Shown: positions 51,966 through 62,223, counted from the stretch's first letter. The stretch: 64,000 nt of DNA from an uncultured Alphaproteobacteria bacterium (GCA_944391685.1 CALXUM010000005.1:40735-104734); one strand, 5' to 3'. Translations and numbers: made by a program. Notes: generated by a model from the letters alone, not told the origin.

Positions 51966-52030
51966 TCGCTAAGAAAAATTTTCCGTTGCTCCGGAAAATT
52001 TTTTCTGCAAGAGCAATGACATCTTAGCGA
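51966..52030. repeat. Nested inverted repeats in the tRNA-Asp downstream unit
   Basis: Outer arms TCGCTAAG/CTTAGCGA enclose an inner 12-bp palindrome AAAAATTTTCCG/CGGAAAATTTTT. Just upstream, 51945-51957 (GAGGCTCGAACTC) is an inverted copy of the tRNA-Asp T-arm. The 51894-52252 gap has no gene I can support. Confidence 0.75.
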
Positions 52031-52095
52031 AAGAGAGAAGTGTGAACGAACGCATTGAGCTTAGATGCCATTGGACGAAACTGCGGCAGCAGTGT

Positions 52096-52131
52096 GCCTC
52101 GTCACTCCCGCCATTAAAAATTAAAGCCGCC
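52096..52131. repeat. 36-bp direct repeat, copy 2
   Basis: Exact copy of 51876-51911. It contains only the last 18 bases of the tRNA, so it is not a second functional gene. Confidence 0.92.
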
Positions 52132-52141
52132 ATTTGTAAAT

Positions 52142-52167
52142 ACCGCCGGTTTCGGCGGTTTTTTTTT
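52142..52167 (+). terminator. Strong terminator after repeat copy 2
   Basis: ACCGCCG-GTTT-CGGCGGT followed by eight T residues. Confidence 0.88.
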
Positions 52168-52252
52168 AATTTTAAAACTTATAAATTAAAATGTCTTGAT
52201 TTTAAAACCTTAGATAGTAATATTATTTAAAGCACTATTTTAAGGCGTAATA

Positions 52253-52792
52253 ATGAAGTTAAATAAACTAATTATATATTTTATTTCTTTTTTATTTTGG
52301 AGCACTCAGGCTTTTGCTCTTGAGTATGTGTTTTTTTCTCCGTCATCTCAATGTGAAGATGAGATTGTAAGACTAATAAATCAAAGCCAAGATAAAATAG
52401 ACATTGCTGTTTATGCAATCAACAATGATAATATAGTTAATGCTCTTAAACAAGCTTATAGGCGTGGGATTAAAATCAGAATTTTGACCGATCGTCTTCA
52501 AGCCGGCAACAAAAGCTCAAAAGTTAAAGAGCTTTATGCATTTGGGTTTGATATAAAGGTTAATTCCAAATATAAAATAGAGCATAATAAATTTGCTGTA
52601 TTTGATGATAAATATGTTTCAAGCGGTTCCTATAACTGGACAAACCCAGCCACGCACAAAAACAGTGAAAATTGTATTTTTTTTGAAGATAATCAACCAA
52701 TTATTCAAGCATATCAAAATCACTTTAATCAACTTTGGCAATTAAATACTAAAGAAAAATCAGACGCATGGTTTGGAAAACATAATATTTAA
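52253..52792 (+). CDS. Secreted phospholipase D-family nuclease (Nuc-like)
   Basis: The 179-residue protein has a signal peptide ending near AFALE. A single HxKxxxxD motif is present (EHNKFAVFDDKYVSSGSYNW), with NPATHKNSEN after it, as in the Nuc endonuclease that dimerises to make an active site. It probably cuts DNA or RNA in the periplasm or outside the cell. It is followed 13 bp later by a small Cys-rich gene. Confidence 0.88.
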   Translation: MKLNKLIIYFISFLFWSTQAFALEYVFFSPSSQCEDEIVRLINQSQDKIDIAVYAINNDNIVNALKQAYRRGIKIRILTDRLQAGNKSSKVKELYAFGFDIKVNSKYKIEHNKFAVFDDKYVSSGSYNWTNPATHKNSENCIFFEDNQPIIQAYQNHFNQLWQLNTKEKSDAWFGKHNI

Positions 52793-52805
52793 CAAAGGAG
52801 CAAAT

Positions 52806-52988
52806 ATGAAAAAAATATTTATTTACGTTTTCTTATTGTTTTGTTTTATTCAAATTAAAACCCCATACCAATATACTCCCCTTCCGCAAAGATCGGGATG
52901 TTGCTCTCATCATGGAGGGGTTTGTGGCTGTTCGATGGGGAGAGCCAGGTGTTGCGATGGTACATTGAGTCCTTCTTGTGGCTGTTAA
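52806..52988 (+). CDS. Small secreted Cys-rich protein
   Basis: From ATG 52806 (AAAGGAG upstream) the protein has 60 residues. A signal-like N-terminus is followed by GCCSHHGGVCGCSMGRARCC and DGTLSPSCGC, with eight closely spaced Cys and two His, suited to disulfides or metal. It sits downstream of the PLD nuclease and is probably co-expressed. I recall similar sequences in other Gram-negative genomes but know no function. Confidence 0.75.
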   Translation: MKKIFIYVFLLFCFIQIKTPYQYTPLPQRSGCCSHHGGVCGCSMGRARCCDGTLSPSCGC

Positions 52989-53002
52989 GTATCTATGACT
53001 TA

Positions 53003-53569
53003 CTAACCAAAGCTTTTGGCAATTATTTCAGCTAATTCCGACAATAGCTGACTTTGTACCTTAACCAAATTATCATATCCTGTTGTTAGCGGAGCTGATA
53101 ATGTTGTTTTTTGTTGTTTAACAACATCTCCTGAGTAATTTACTATTGACCACCACGCTTCCAAAGAAGCACTTTTATTCCATTGCCCGTCAAATTTATT
53201 AAGTTCTATTTGTATTGTATATTTAAACTCTTCTCTGGCAGATATTTGAGGTTTGATAACTGCATTTGGCAGATAATAAGCTAAATCTTCAGCCATAATA
53301 CGTTGAATCATGGTAGATAAAGATTCACTCCAACGATTAAATTCAGATACATCAAGCTCAATCAAATTAGGTTTTGTTGTAACAATCTGTGGTTTGTCCA
53401 AATATTCAGCTAACGATATCTCGGCCACACCTATTGATGATTTTATTTTTGTATTTATAAATTCACCGCTTTTTACAGTTTGTAAATTATAAAATTTTGC
53501 TGACTGGCTTACTCCAATACAAGCAGTTATCAATAAAAGTGGTAATAACATATATATTTTTTTCATCAT
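53003..53569 (-). CDS. PqiC-like outer-membrane lipoprotein of an MCE transport system
   Basis: The 188-residue protein has a lipobox (LLITAC) and an ABC-type transport auxiliary domain (KFYNLQTVKSG, SEFNRWSESLSTMIQRIMAE, WWSIVNYSGDVVKQQ). It is the last gene of the mla-like operon and overlaps the MCE gene by 1 bp. It probably anchors the transport conduit to the outer membrane. Confidence 0.85.
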   Translation of the reverse strand: MMKKIYMLLPLLLITACIGVSQSAKFYNLQTVKSGEFINTKIKSSIGVAEISLAEYLDKPQIVTTKPNLIELDVSEFNRWSESLSTMIQRIMAEDLAYYLPNAVIKPQISAREEFKYTIQIELNKFDGQWNKSASLEAWWSIVNYSGDVVKQQKTTLSAPLTTGYDNLVKVQSQLLSELAEIIAKSFG

Positions 53570-54339
53570 TATTTTTTCCCTTTTAACAATGCTTCCGGAT
53601 GACGTTCAATATAATCGGCAAAGTTTCTTAAGGCTTTAGCCGCAGCACTGACATTAATTGCTGCTTTGTTAAGATTATCTAATGTTTCTGAAGCAACGCG
53701 AGCGTTGCCGTCAACGGCACGTCCCATACTTTTTATGGTTTTGCTTATTTGAGGCAATTCTTCATTTAAAGATGTAAAGAATTGATTAAACTTAACAACG
53801 GATTCTCTAATTGGTAAATCCTGTAAACCTTTTGAAATTTCTTCTAAAGGTGAAAGTATGGTAGGAATTTCTTTAAATTTTTGCTCTTCAGGCGGTTGTC
53901 TCATAACAATTGGAGTTCCTGGCAGCATCTCAAGCTCTATCATTAATTGCCCGGTTAAATAACTTTGTGTGGTAAGACGAGCTCTTAGACCTTTCTCAAT
54001 CAGAGCATTTAACATATCATTATTAAGTTTTGCGTTTTTTTCGGTATAATAAATATTTTGATTAACATTCATTCTGACATAAACTGGAATGCTAAAGGTC
54101 AGGTTTTCAGGATTTGTAACAATTTCAATTCTTGCCACTTTTCCGACCTGTACTCCCTTAAACACAACAGGGGATCCAACATTCAACCCGTTTATTGATT
54201 CATCAAAATACATAACTACAACTTTATCATTTCCATCAAAAACTTTAGATTTGATAAAGTTTGCAAGTATTACAACTAAAACGGCAATTCCCGTTAACAA
54301 AAACAAACCTATCATTTTTTTGTTGGGTTCATTACGCAT
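53569..54339 (-). CDS. mlaD: MCE-domain substrate-binding protein (MlaD/PqiB-like)
   Basis: From ATG 54339 the protein has 256 residues: one N-terminal helix (KMIGLFLLTGIAVLVVILAN), one MCE domain (VVMYFDESINGLNVGSPVVF, GVQVGKVARIEI) and a C-terminal coiled region. It forms a hexameric periplasmic ring that carries phospholipids between membranes. It overlaps the ATPase gene by 8 bp. Confidence 0.9.
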   Translation of the reverse strand: MRNEPNKKMIGLFLLTGIAVLVVILANFIKSKVFDGNDKVVVMYFDESINGLNVGSPVVFKGVQVGKVARIEIVTNPENLTFSIPVYVRMNVNQNIYYTEKNAKLNNDMLNALIEKGLRARLTTQSYLTGQLMIELEMLPGTPIVMRQPPEEQKFKEIPTILSPLEEISKGLQDLPIRESVVKFNQFFTSLNEELPQISKTIKSMGRAVDGNARVASETLDNLNKAAINVSAAAKALRNFADYIERHPEALLKGKK

Positions 54340-55099
54340 TTTTTCTCTCGCCTCCACGGGTTAAAAATTTATACACTTCTTCATTTGGCGGATTTTTTAA
54401 CAAATCTTTAGGATTGCCATATCCTGTAATTGATTTTGTATTTCCGTCAAGAAATATAGAATTGGTTCCAATATTAAATATAGAATTAAGCTCATGAGTT
54501 ACAACCACAATTGTTGTTCCCAAACTTTGATTAATTTCCATAATCAAATCATCAAGCATTTTTGAGCTTATGGGATCAAGACCTGCTGATGGTTCGTCAA
54601 AATACACAATTTGCGGATCAAGAGCCAAAGCTCTGGCTAATCCGGCCCTTTTTTTCATCCCTCCGCTTATTTCAGACGGATAAAAATCTTCAAATCCAGT
54701 AAGCCCTACCAAAGATAATTTTAATGATACCAGCTCAGAAATAAGCTTTTCTGAATAATTTGTATATTGTTTCAAAGGCAATGCAATATTTTCAGCCAAC
54801 GTCATTGAGCTGAATAAAGCTCCACCTTGATATAAAATGCCGTTTTTTTGCATAATTTCATTACGAACATCTTGTGAAGCGGATGTAAAATTGATTCCGT
54901 CAATCATGATCTTTCCGATTGTGACCGGAGTCAAGCCGGTTAAAACACGGAGCAGGGAGCTTTTACCGCATCCGCTCCCTCCCATAATTATAAAAACATC
55001 ACCTTTATTGATGTTAAATTTAAGATTTTTTAATAAAACAAAGTCGCCATATGCGATTGTCAGACCACTGACTTCTATTTTAACCTGTGAATTTGTCAT
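54332..55099 (-). CDS. mlaF: Lipid-transport ABC ATPase (MlaF-like)
   Basis: The 255-residue ATPase has Walker A GGSGCGKSS (residues 40-48), signature ISGGMKKRAGLARAL, Walker B QIVYFDEPSAGLDP and switch VTHELNS. It energises the permease encoded just upstream, with a 4-bp overlap. Confidence 0.94.
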   Translation of the reverse strand: MTNSQVKIEVSGLTIAYGDFVLLKNLKFNINKGDVFIIMGGSGCGKSSLLRVLTGLTPVTIGKIMIDGINFTSASQDVRNEIMQKNGILYQGGALFSSMTLAENIALPLKQYTNYSEKLISELVSLKLSLVGLTGFEDFYPSEISGGMKKRAGLARALALDPQIVYFDEPSAGLDPISSKMLDDLIMEINQSLGTTIVVVTHELNSIFNIGTNSIFLDGNTKSITGYGNPKDLLKNPPNEEVYKFLTRGGERKNA

Positions 55100-56208
55100 A
55101 TTCCCAGCACCTCAAAAATAAAAGTTATAATTCCGGTCATCACAATCATCCATACAATGGCAGAAACAACGGCTTCGGTTGTGGCTTTACCGACACTGTC
55201 GGCATTACGCCCGCAAAAAACGCCAAAATAACATCCGCAAACCGAAATAATTATGCCAAACACCAGTCCATGAAAAAGCCCGACCCAAAAGTTAGTAAGA
55301 TTCAAAGCATTGATAGTGTATCTGTAATATTCATTTACCGGGATATCTAACATAAAAATACCAACAGCAGCACCGCCTATAATTCCCATAAAATCAGCTA
55401 AAATCACTAAAAACGGGACCGATAAACTTAAAGCTAAAATACGAGGTAAAACCAAAAAATCACTAATTGGTATGCCCATGGTTTTAAGAGCATCAATCTC
55501 TTCATTGACTTGCATTGTGCCGATAGTTGCGGCATATGAAGCACCGGTGCGTCCGGCCATAATAATTCCAACCATTATGGCTCCCATAATTCTGGTCATT
55601 CCGATAGCCACAAGGCTTGCCACATAAATTTGTGCACCAAAAGTTTTTAGTTGGACAGCCCCGACAAAAGCTAAAATAAGGCCTACCATAAAACTTACCA
55701 AAGATACAATGCCGACTGCTTTATAAGTACAATCCTGCAAGGCAAACAAAAAATCTACCCTTCGCATAATTGCATCAGCTTTTAGCCAGCGTCCGAATGA
55801 TTTCATACATTGTCCGAGAAAACCTAAACCTTTGGTTATCTTTTTCCACAAACAAATTCCCCAATCTCCGATCGTTTCCAAAAAAGGTAACTCTTCTTTT
55901 TGAGGAAGAGATGGTTTTCGATCAACCATAAAAGCTAAATCTAACAAACGTTTTAGGTTAGGAGGAAATTTTTCGTAAACAATTTCAATTCTTTGATTGT
56001 GCACCTGTTTTGTAAGTTCATACAAAACGACGATCAAGGTTGAATCCCAATGCCCCAAATTAGCGGCATTAATTTTAATCAAGTTAATTTTATTGTTTTG
56101 AACGGTATCTAGAAGATTTTGCAATTCTGATTGATCATCAAAATTGATATAATCACCATCAAGAAACAATGTAATTTTGGGTTTATCTTCAACAAATTTA
56201 AGTTTCAT
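55096..56208 (-). CDS. mlaE: Lipid-transport permease with N-terminal STAS domain (MlaE-like)
   Basis: The 370-residue protein begins with a STAS-like domain (INFDDQSELQNLLDTVQNNK, NLGHWDSTLIVVLYELTK) and continues with the MlaE permease (GAQIYVASLVAIGMTRIMGA, MAGRTGASYAATIGTMQVNEEIDALKTMG with the EQ-loop). Fusion of STAS and permease is common in alphaproteobacteria, where MlaB is not a separate protein. First gene of the operon. Confidence 0.93.
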   Translation of the reverse strand: MKLKFVEDKPKITLFLDGDYINFDDQSELQNLLDTVQNNKINLIKINAANLGHWDSTLIVVLYELTKQVHNQRIEIVYEKFPPNLKRLLDLAFMVDRKPSLPQKEELPFLETIGDWGICLWKKITKGLGFLGQCMKSFGRWLKADAIMRRVDFLFALQDCTYKAVGIVSLVSFMVGLILAFVGAVQLKTFGAQIYVASLVAIGMTRIMGAIMVGIIMAGRTGASYAATIGTMQVNEEIDALKTMGIPISDFLVLPRILALSLSVPFLVILADFMGIIGGAAVGIFMLDIPVNEYYRYTINALNLTNFWVGLFHGLVFGIIISVCGCYFGVFCGRNADSVGKATTEAVVSAIVWMIVMTGIITFIFEVLGI

Positions 56209-56350
56209 TACCGATTATCCGCTCAATTCATTTTCATTAGGTTATTCTGATAAAGTTAATTGTCAAGCATTATGGCACTAATGGAAAGAATATTAAAATA
56301 CTCAATACAATATAACACCTGTTTTGAGTATTTAAATTATTATGTCTTGT

Positions 56351-56378
56351 AAAGCCCGTAAAAAAACGGGCTTTTTTA
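56351..56378 (+). terminator. Terminator-like hairpin before the 56411 gene
   Basis: AAAGCCCGT/ACGGGCTTT with a T run, in the gap after the divergent mla operon. No upstream plus-strand gene is near, so it may end a short transcript or act in a leader. Confidence 0.75.
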
Positions 56379-56410
56379 TAAATATTAACTAATTTAAGGA
56401 GTAAAAACAT

Positions 56411-57022
56411 ATGGATATCTTAGTATTTTTAATTTATGGAATAATATTTGCTTTTTGGCGGCGTTGGTTTGGCGGAGGATTTAATGTCCCGTATCATTGG
56501 ATGGAAAACCGCTTTATTCAGGCCTGTACCGGTATTGTTTTAATGATACCGGTATTTTTATATGATTATCTTGATTGGCAAAACTGGCTTTTGGCAGTTT
56601 TATTATCGGTTTATTTGTACGCCCAATTTTGGAGTCGCGGCCACGGAGCTTGTTTTGATTTGGGAAGAGGAGAGTTGGATGAAAGCATTATCAACCGCTA
56701 TAATGAACGCTGGTATCACAAAGTTGTTGATTATATTTTTGATAATATGTTTCAATCATCAAAAGAAAAATATGGATTTTTATATGACTTTATCTATATG
56801 TCTTTGAGATATACCATGCCTTTGGTAATTTTGGGCATAATAAATCCCAAATATTTGTTAATAGGGCTTTTAATATCTCCGATTTATGCCTTTATGTGGA
56901 CTCTTAGCGAAAAAGAACCAGGGCTTTTTGCCAAACTTCCGTCATGGCTTCAGTCTCCGACCGGAATATCAGAGTTCTTGGCTGGTTTTGTATTTGGTTT
57001 CGGAATTATTGCTCTGCGTTAA
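56411..57022 (+). CDS. Membrane protein of unknown function
   Basis: The 203-residue protein has about five helices (ILVFLIYGIIFAFW, NWLLAVLLSVYLYAQFW, YTMPLVILGIINPKYLLIGL, FLAGFVFGFGIIAL) and a cytoplasmic-like loop with GHGACFDLGRGELDES. Start is behind AAGGAG. It precedes a DUF5131 gene by 90 bp. I recall similar proteins from phages and prophages but cannot name a family. Confidence 0.7.
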   Translation: MDILVFLIYGIIFAFWRRWFGGGFNVPYHWMENRFIQACTGIVLMIPVFLYDYLDWQNWLLAVLLSVYLYAQFWSRGHGACFDLGRGELDESIINRYNERWYHKVVDYIFDNMFQSSKEKYGFLYDFIYMSLRYTMPLVILGIINPKYLLIGLLISPIYAFMWTLSEKEPGLFAKLPSWLQSPTGISEFLAGFVFGFGIIALR

Positions 57023-57112
57023 AATTAAATAAGCGGCGGTATTTGCCGCCGCCCAATTTACTTGATTATTATTGCATATTTTGTTATTTTAAAGCAACTT
57101 TTCGGAGGAATA

Positions 57113-58000
57113 ATGCACGATATCTGGAATCCTTGGCATGGCTGTATAAAAAAAAGCGAAGGTTGCCAAAATTGTTACATGTATTTTTTAGATCGTATGC
57201 GAGATAGCGACGGCAGAAAAATTTATAAAGTAAAAAACAATTTTGATTACCCTTTACACAAAGATAAAAATGGCCGCTACAAAATAAAAAGCGGAGAACA
57301 AATTCGTGTCTGTATGACATCAGACTTTTTTCTTGAAGAAGCTGATGAATGGCGAGAAGATGCTTGGAATATCATAAAGAAACGTCCCGACGTTATATTC
57401 TTTTTACTGACCAAACGTCCCGAAAGGGTGGAAAGATGCCTTCCTCACAATTGGCAAGATGGTTGGGAAAACGTATTTTTTAATATAACCTGTGAAAACC
57501 AGATTCGAGCAGATGAGAGAATTCCAATTATGCTAAACCTTCCGTTTAAGCATAAGGGCATTATGGTGGCTCCATTCATCGGTCCGGTAAGTATAAAGAA
57601 ATATCTCCCCTCAAAACAAATAGAGCAAGTTATTAGCGGAGGTGAAAATTATGACGGCAGCCGCCCGTTGGAGTATGATTGGGTAAAATCTTTATACGAT
57701 GAATGTGTATCAGCTGATATCAGGTTTTGTTTTATTGAAACCGGAAGTAAGTTTGTAAAAGGCGGCAAACTATATAATCTCCCAGATAAAAAATTGCAAA
57801 GCCAAATGGCATACAAATCAGGATTACAACATGCAGGAAAAGAAATTAGTTTTAAACTAACATCAAATGGACAGCTTGCTTTATTTGATGAAGAAAATAT
57901 GTATCACAAATATTTTGGCTCTAACTGTGAATCATGTGGCAGCAGATTGATTTGTAACGGATGTTCAAAATGTGGTCTATGTGGCAAAAAAGTTTTTTAG
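57113..58000 (+). CDS. DUF5131 (Gp37/Gp68-like) protein
   Basis: From ATG 57113 (GGAGG upstream) the protein has 295 residues. The N-terminus is IWNPWHGCIKKSEGCQNCYM, with Cys11, Cys18 and Cys21, and the core has FFLLTKRPERVERCLP, VFFNITCENQIRADERIPI and VISGGEN. This is the phage Gp37/Gp68 family, thought to have a radical-SAM-like barrel. An added C-terminal zinc ribbon has six Cys (CESCGSRLICNGCSKCGLCG). The reaction is unknown. It is often phage-borne. Confidence 0.85.
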   Translation: MHDIWNPWHGCIKKSEGCQNCYMYFLDRMRDSDGRKIYKVKNNFDYPLHKDKNGRYKIKSGEQIRVCMTSDFFLEEADEWREDAWNIIKKRPDVIFFLLTKRPERVERCLPHNWQDGWENVFFNITCENQIRADERIPIMLNLPFKHKGIMVAPFIGPVSIKKYLPSKQIEQVISGGENYDGSRPLEYDWVKSLYDECVSADIRFCFIETGSKFVKGGKLYNLPDKKLQSQMAYKSGLQHAGKEISFKLTSNGQLALFDEENMYHKYFGSNCESCGSRLICNGCSKCGLCGKKVF

Positions 58001-58073
58001 TTAAAAATTTTATGGATTTTTAAATATCTGTATATTAACTTATAAACATAGATTATAAAAAGGGATCGTATTT

Positions 58074-58460
58074 ATGAGCGAAAATTACAAAAATTCTGGA
58101 ATTCTAAATAAGATAAAAGCTCTGGTTGCTAAAACCGGAAAGAGTATTACTTGGCGTAATCGTTCTAAAGATAATGATATTTCGGAAAAAATTGCTCAAA
58201 AAATACAAAAAAATTCTTATGATTTAAGCTTAATTAAACGCAAAGATACATTTTCGCCTCCTTATTTGAGCCTGGCAGAACAAATGCAAGTAGAAGATGA
58301 ACAAATTTTCAATGCTGCTGTGTATAATATGGCTTGTATAGCTAAATCCCGTCGCCAATACAGGGCAGATATTTTAGCCATTTTTAATAAATATCTTGAA
58401 AGTGATAAATTAAGAGAAAGCAAAAAAGAATATATAAGACGCAAAATATCTGAGATATAA
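58074..58460 (+). CDS. Unknown 128-residue basic helical protein
   Basis: The protein is lysine/arginine-rich and helical (YMACIAKSRRQYRADILAI-type sequence; the actual run is YNMACIAKSRRQYRADIL). It starts behind AAAGGGAT and ends at a bidirectional terminator. No signal or membrane segment is present and no family recognised. Confidence 0.65.
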   Translation: MSENYKNSGILNKIKALVAKTGKSITWRNRSKDNDISEKIAQKIQKNSYDLSLIKRKDTFSPPYLSLAEQMQVEDEQIFNAAVYNMACIAKSRRQYRADILAIFNKYLESDKLRESKKEYIRRKISEI

Positions 58461-58462
58461 TA

Positions 58463-58494
58463 AAAACCCTCGCTTTTACAAGGCGAGGGTTTTT
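58463..58494. terminator. Bidirectional terminator
   Basis: AACCCTCGC/GCGAGGGTT with flanking A and T runs between convergent genes. Confidence 0.92.
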
Positions 58495-58511
58495 GTTTGT
58501 ATTAACCAATG

Positions 58512-59321
58512 TTATTTTATAACTTGTCCGTTAATATCATATTTTGTGATCTTTGCACTATCTTGCAATTGTTGAAAAATTTCAGCCAAAGTACCTTGAG
58601 TTAACATAGCTTTGAACTGAGGCTCAACTTGTTTATAAGGCAAAACTTTGGCATCACGAATGTCTTCCACCAAAATCACATGATATCCGAATTGTGTTTT
58701 AACCGGAGTTTTTGAATATTCGCCTTTTTTCATTGCAAAAGCGGCATCAGCAAATTCAGGAACCATTATTCCTTTACCAAAATATCCTAAATCAGCAGGT
58801 TCTTTGGAGTATTGCTTAGCCAACTTATCAAAATCACCGCCTTTTTTAAGTTTTGCAATAACTTCTTTTGCCTTAGCCTCGCTGTCAACCAAAATATGCT
58901 TGGCTTTAACTTCTTTTTCACCTTTCAACTTTGCTTTATATTCATTATACATTTTTTTGAGTTGAGCATCTGTAACTTTTGCATCAACCTTTTTCTCCAA
59001 ATAAATTTTTCTGGCTAACTCTTCCTTTGCCATTTGGAGTTGAGTTTTATATTCTTTACTGTCTAAAACACCGTCTTTAACCGCTGCCTGATAAACTAAT
59101 TCTCCGTCAACAAATACATCAATGGCTTTGTTGTAAAAATCCTTAAAAGAAACTTTGGCTTTAATTGCCGGATTCTGATTATAAGATTCTTTCATGGTGG
59201 CCACGGTAATATCTTTACCGTTTACAACTGCGGCTACGCCGTTTTTGCCCTCAGCATTAGCATCGACAGCCGAAAACATAGCCACACCCATAACGGCCAA
59301 AGCAACCAACTGTTTGTTCAT
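58512..59321 (-). CDS. Periplasmic parvulin-type peptidyl-prolyl isomerase
   Basis: From ATG 59321 (AAGGAG upstream) the protein has 269 residues. It has a signal peptide ending DANA-EG, a SurA-type N-terminal helical region and a parvulin domain ([65 protein letters not shown]). It helps fold exported outer-membrane proteins and is divergent from secA. Confidence 0.9.
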   Translation of the reverse strand: MNKQLVALAVMGVAMFSAVDANAEGKNGVAAVVNGKDITVATMKESYNQNPAIKAKVSFKDFYNKAIDVFVDGELVYQAAVKDGVLDSKEYKTQLQMAKEELARKIYLEKKVDAKVTDAQLKKMYNEYKAKLKGEKEVKAKHILVDSEAKAKEVIAKLKKGGDFDKLAKQYSKEPADLGYFGKGIMVPEFADAAFAMKKGEYSKTPVKTQFGYHVILVEDIRDAKVLPYKQVEPQFKAMLTQGTLAEIFQQLQDSAKITKYDINGQVIK

Positions 59322-59491
59322 CTGCAATCTCCTTAAATGATTAAATTCTGTTTAACTTTATATAATAAAATAACAAATAATTCCAACTTTTTTTTATTAA
59401 CGTTCATAACTTTGTATCAAACTATTGACTTCTGGAGCGTAAACCACTAAATGTAGACTAATGAATAGATTTTAAATAAGGAAAATAAGAT

Positions 59492-62218
59492 ATGATAGGC
59501 TCACTGGCACGCAAAATATTTGGCAGTGCAAATGACAGATATGTAAAAAAACAATACAAAACCGTAGAACGCATTAATTCTCTTGAACCTGAAATTTCAG
59601 CTCTAAGTGATGAAGAACTAAAAAATAAGACATTAGAGTTTCGCCGTCGGATTAAAGAAGGTGAAACTTTGGATGATTTATTGCCTGAGGCTTTTGCCGT
59701 GGTAAGAGAGGCCGCTAAACGCACATTGGGACAACGCCATTATGATGTTCAGTTAATTGGTGGTATTGTCTTACACAACGGGCAGATTGCCGAAATGAAA
59801 ACCGGTGAAGGTAAAACTTTGGTTGCCACCTTGGCTGCATACCTTAATGCATTGGAAGGCAAGGGTGTTCATATTGTTACCGTTAATGACTATTTGGCCA
59901 AACGTGATGCCGAGTGGATGGGGCAGGTATATCGCTTTTTAGGCTTGAGTGTTGACTATATTGTTCATGATAAAGACGATGACGCCAGACGTAAGGCTTA
60001 TAACAGCGATATTATATATGCCACCAACAATGAGTTGGGATTTGATTATCTGCGTGATAACATGAAGTTTCGCTTATCAGATATGGTTCAACGCCCATTT
60101 AACTATGCCATTGTTGATGAAGTCGATTCTATTTTGATTGATGAAGCCAGAACACCACTTATTATATCCGGTGCAGCTGAAGATAGTTCTGAGAAATATA
60201 TTTTGGTAAACAAAATTATTCCACAATTAAGTGAAGCAGACTATGAAAAGGATGAAAAAGCCAAATCCGTAACCTTGACCGAAGCCGGTATGAGCCATGT
60301 TGAAGACTTATTAAAACAAGTAGGCCTCATAAAAGAAGGCGGATTGTACGATGTAGGTAACGTCAGCCTTGTTCATCATGTTAATCAGGCTTTAAGAGCC
60401 CACAAGATGCACATTCGTGATGTCGATTATATCGTCAAAAACGGCAAAGTGGTAATTATTGATGAGTTTACCGGCCGCATGATGGAAGGACGCCGTTATT
60501 CTGATGGTTTGCATCAAGCAATTGAAGCTAAAGAAGGCGTACCTATTCAATCAGAAAACCAAACTCTTGCTTCCATCACTTTCCAAAATTATTTTCGCTT
60601 GTATCCTAAATTGGCAGGTATGACCGGAACCGCCATGACTGAAGAAGCCGAGTTCAATGATATTTATAATTTAAATTGTGTGGAAATCCCGACCAATCGT
60701 CCAGTTTTGCGTCAGGACTTGCATGATGAAATCTATCGTACTGAGAAAGAAAAGTATGATGCCATTATAAAAACCATTCTTGAATGTCATGAGAAAGGAC
60801 AACCTGTTTTGGTAGGTACGACCTCAATCGAAAAGTCAGAATTGGTAGCAGATTTACTCAGAGCCAAATCAAGCGTTCACTTTGAGGTGTTAAATGCTCG
60901 TCATCATGAACGCGAAGCGGCAATTGTTGCTCAAGCCGGTGTTTCCGGAGCTATTACCATAGCCACCAACATGGCCGGACGAGGAACGGATATTCAGCTT
61001 GGTGGTAACGTTGATATGCGTCTAAAAGAAACCCTAAAAGGCGATGAAACTCCTGAAGAAGTTGCAGCATTGCGTGACAAAATCAAGGCTGAAGTTGAGG
61101 CCGATAAAGAAAAGGTTAAAGCCAGCGGTGGCCTATATATTATAGGAACGGAGCGTCATGAGAGTCGCCGTATAGATAACCAATTACGCGGTCGTTCAGG
61201 TCGTCAGGGTGATCCCGGAACCTCAAAGTTCTACTTGTCGCTTGAAGATGATTTGATGCGTATCTTTGGCTCTGAACGAATGAGTGTTATGTTGCAAAGA
61301 CTTGGTTTGCCGGAAGGCGAAGCTTTGGTTCACCCGTGGATAAGCAAGGCTTTGGAAAAAGCTCAGCAAAAAGTTGAAGAACGCAACTTTGATATCCGTA
61401 AAAATTTGCTCAAATATGACAATGTTATGAATGACCAACGCAAAGTCATTTACGAACAACGTAAAGAATTGATGGAAACCGAAGACGTATCAGAAACCAT
61501 AATTGACATGCGTCATGATCAAATCCGCAATGTGTTGTATAACCGCATTGTTTATGGTTCTTCGCCCAAAGATTGGCCGGCAGAAGATATCAGACAGGAT
61601 TTATTACGCCTGTCAGGAATGGATCTGCCAATTGCTCAGTGGATTGCCGAACCTGAAATGGAAAGCGAAAAACTGGTTGATAAGGTAAATGAGGCCATAG
61701 ATGCCCAGGTAGAGCAAAAGAACAGCAATGTTCCTGCAGAAATAGTTCGTTTGGTTGAAAAATCGGTACTTTTGCAAGAGCTAGATGCTTTGTGGAAAGA
61801 TCATATTGCCACTCTTGATTATATGCGTCATACAATTGTTCTGCGTGCCTATGGTCAAAAAGATCCGTTAAATGAATATAAAAAAGAGGCATTTAATCTG
61901 TTCTCCGATATGCTAAACCAATTGGGAGAAAAAGTAACCTTTATTTTGTTACGTACGGTTATTCAAAGCAATTCTGCAGATACTATAGAGAGCCAAAACC
62001 CACGTCATAAAAATGTTCAGGCCGTTCATGAAAGCCCGACATCGTTGGTTGGTGGCAATAATTCTTCCGAAGCTCAAGCTGAAAAGCCGGCTCCTTTTCA
62101 ATATAATAAAGGAGCAATAGATCCTAAAGATCCCACAACCTGGGGTAAGGTAGCCCGCAATGACTTATGTCCTTGTGGCAGCGGTAAAAAATATAAACAT
62201 TGTCATGGACAAATATAA
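59492..62218 (+). CDS. secA: Preprotein translocase ATPase SecA
   Basis: The 908-residue protein has the full SecA layout: [15 protein letters not shown] sequence ([20 protein letters not shown]), Walker [34 protein letters not shown], the preprotein cross-linking domain, [14 protein letters not shown] and [11 protein letters not shown]. The C-terminal zinc motif is [14 protein letters not shown]. It drives proteins through SecYEG. Start is behind TAAGGAAA. Confidence 0.98.
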   Translation: MIGSLARKIFGSANDRYVKKQYKTVERINSLEPEISALSDEELKNKTLEFRRRIKEGETLDDLLPEAFAVVREAAKRTLGQRHYDVQLIGGIVLHNGQIAEMKTGEGKTLVATLAAYLNALEGKGVHIVTVNDYLAKRDAEWMGQVYRFLGLSVDYIVHDKDDDARRKAYNSDIIYATNNELGFDYLRDNMKFRLSDMVQRPFNYAIVDEVDSILIDEARTPLIISGAAEDSSEKYILVNKIIPQLSEADYEKDEKAKSVTLTEAGMSHVEDLLKQVGLIKEGGLYDVGNVSLVHHVNQALRAHKMHIRDVDYIVKNGKVVIIDEFTGRMMEGRRYSDGLHQAIEAKEGVPIQSENQTLASITFQNYFRLYPKLAGMTGTAMTEEAEFNDIYNLNCVEIPTNRPVLRQDLHDEIYRTEKEKYDAIIKTILECHEKGQPVLVGTTSIEKSELVADLLRAKSSVHFEVLNARHHEREAAIVAQAGVSGAITIATNMAGRGTDIQLGGNVDMRLKETLKGDETPEEVAALRDKIKAEVEADKEKVKASGGLYIIGTERHESRRIDNQLRGRSGRQGDPGTSKFYLSLEDDLMRIFGSERMSVMLQRLGLPEGEALVHPWISKALEKAQQKVEERNFDIRKNLLKYDNVMNDQRKVIYEQRKELMETEDVSETIIDMRHDQIRNVLYNRIVYGSSPKDWPAEDIRQDLLRLSGMDLPIAQWIAEPEMESEKLVDKVNEAIDAQVEQKNSNVPAEIVRLVEKSVLLQELDALWKDHIATLDYMRHTIVLRAYGQKDPLNEYKKEAFNLFSDMLNQLGEKVTFILLRTVIQSNSADTIESQNPRHKNVQAVHESPTSLVGGNNSSEAQAEKPAPFQYNKGAIDPKDPTTWGKVARNDLCPCGSGKKYKHCHGQI

Positions 62219-62223
62219 ATAAA

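Noticed and set aside
29157..52131. tRNA-Asp as the prophage attachment site, with the 36-bp repeat as attR.
   Set aside because: No copy of the tRNA-Asp 3' end is visible near the left prophage edge, and the host M23 gene separates the prophage from the tRNA.
52096..52131. A second tRNA gene after tRNA-Asp.
   Set aside because: Only the last 18 bases of the tRNA are present; no anticodon arm precedes them.
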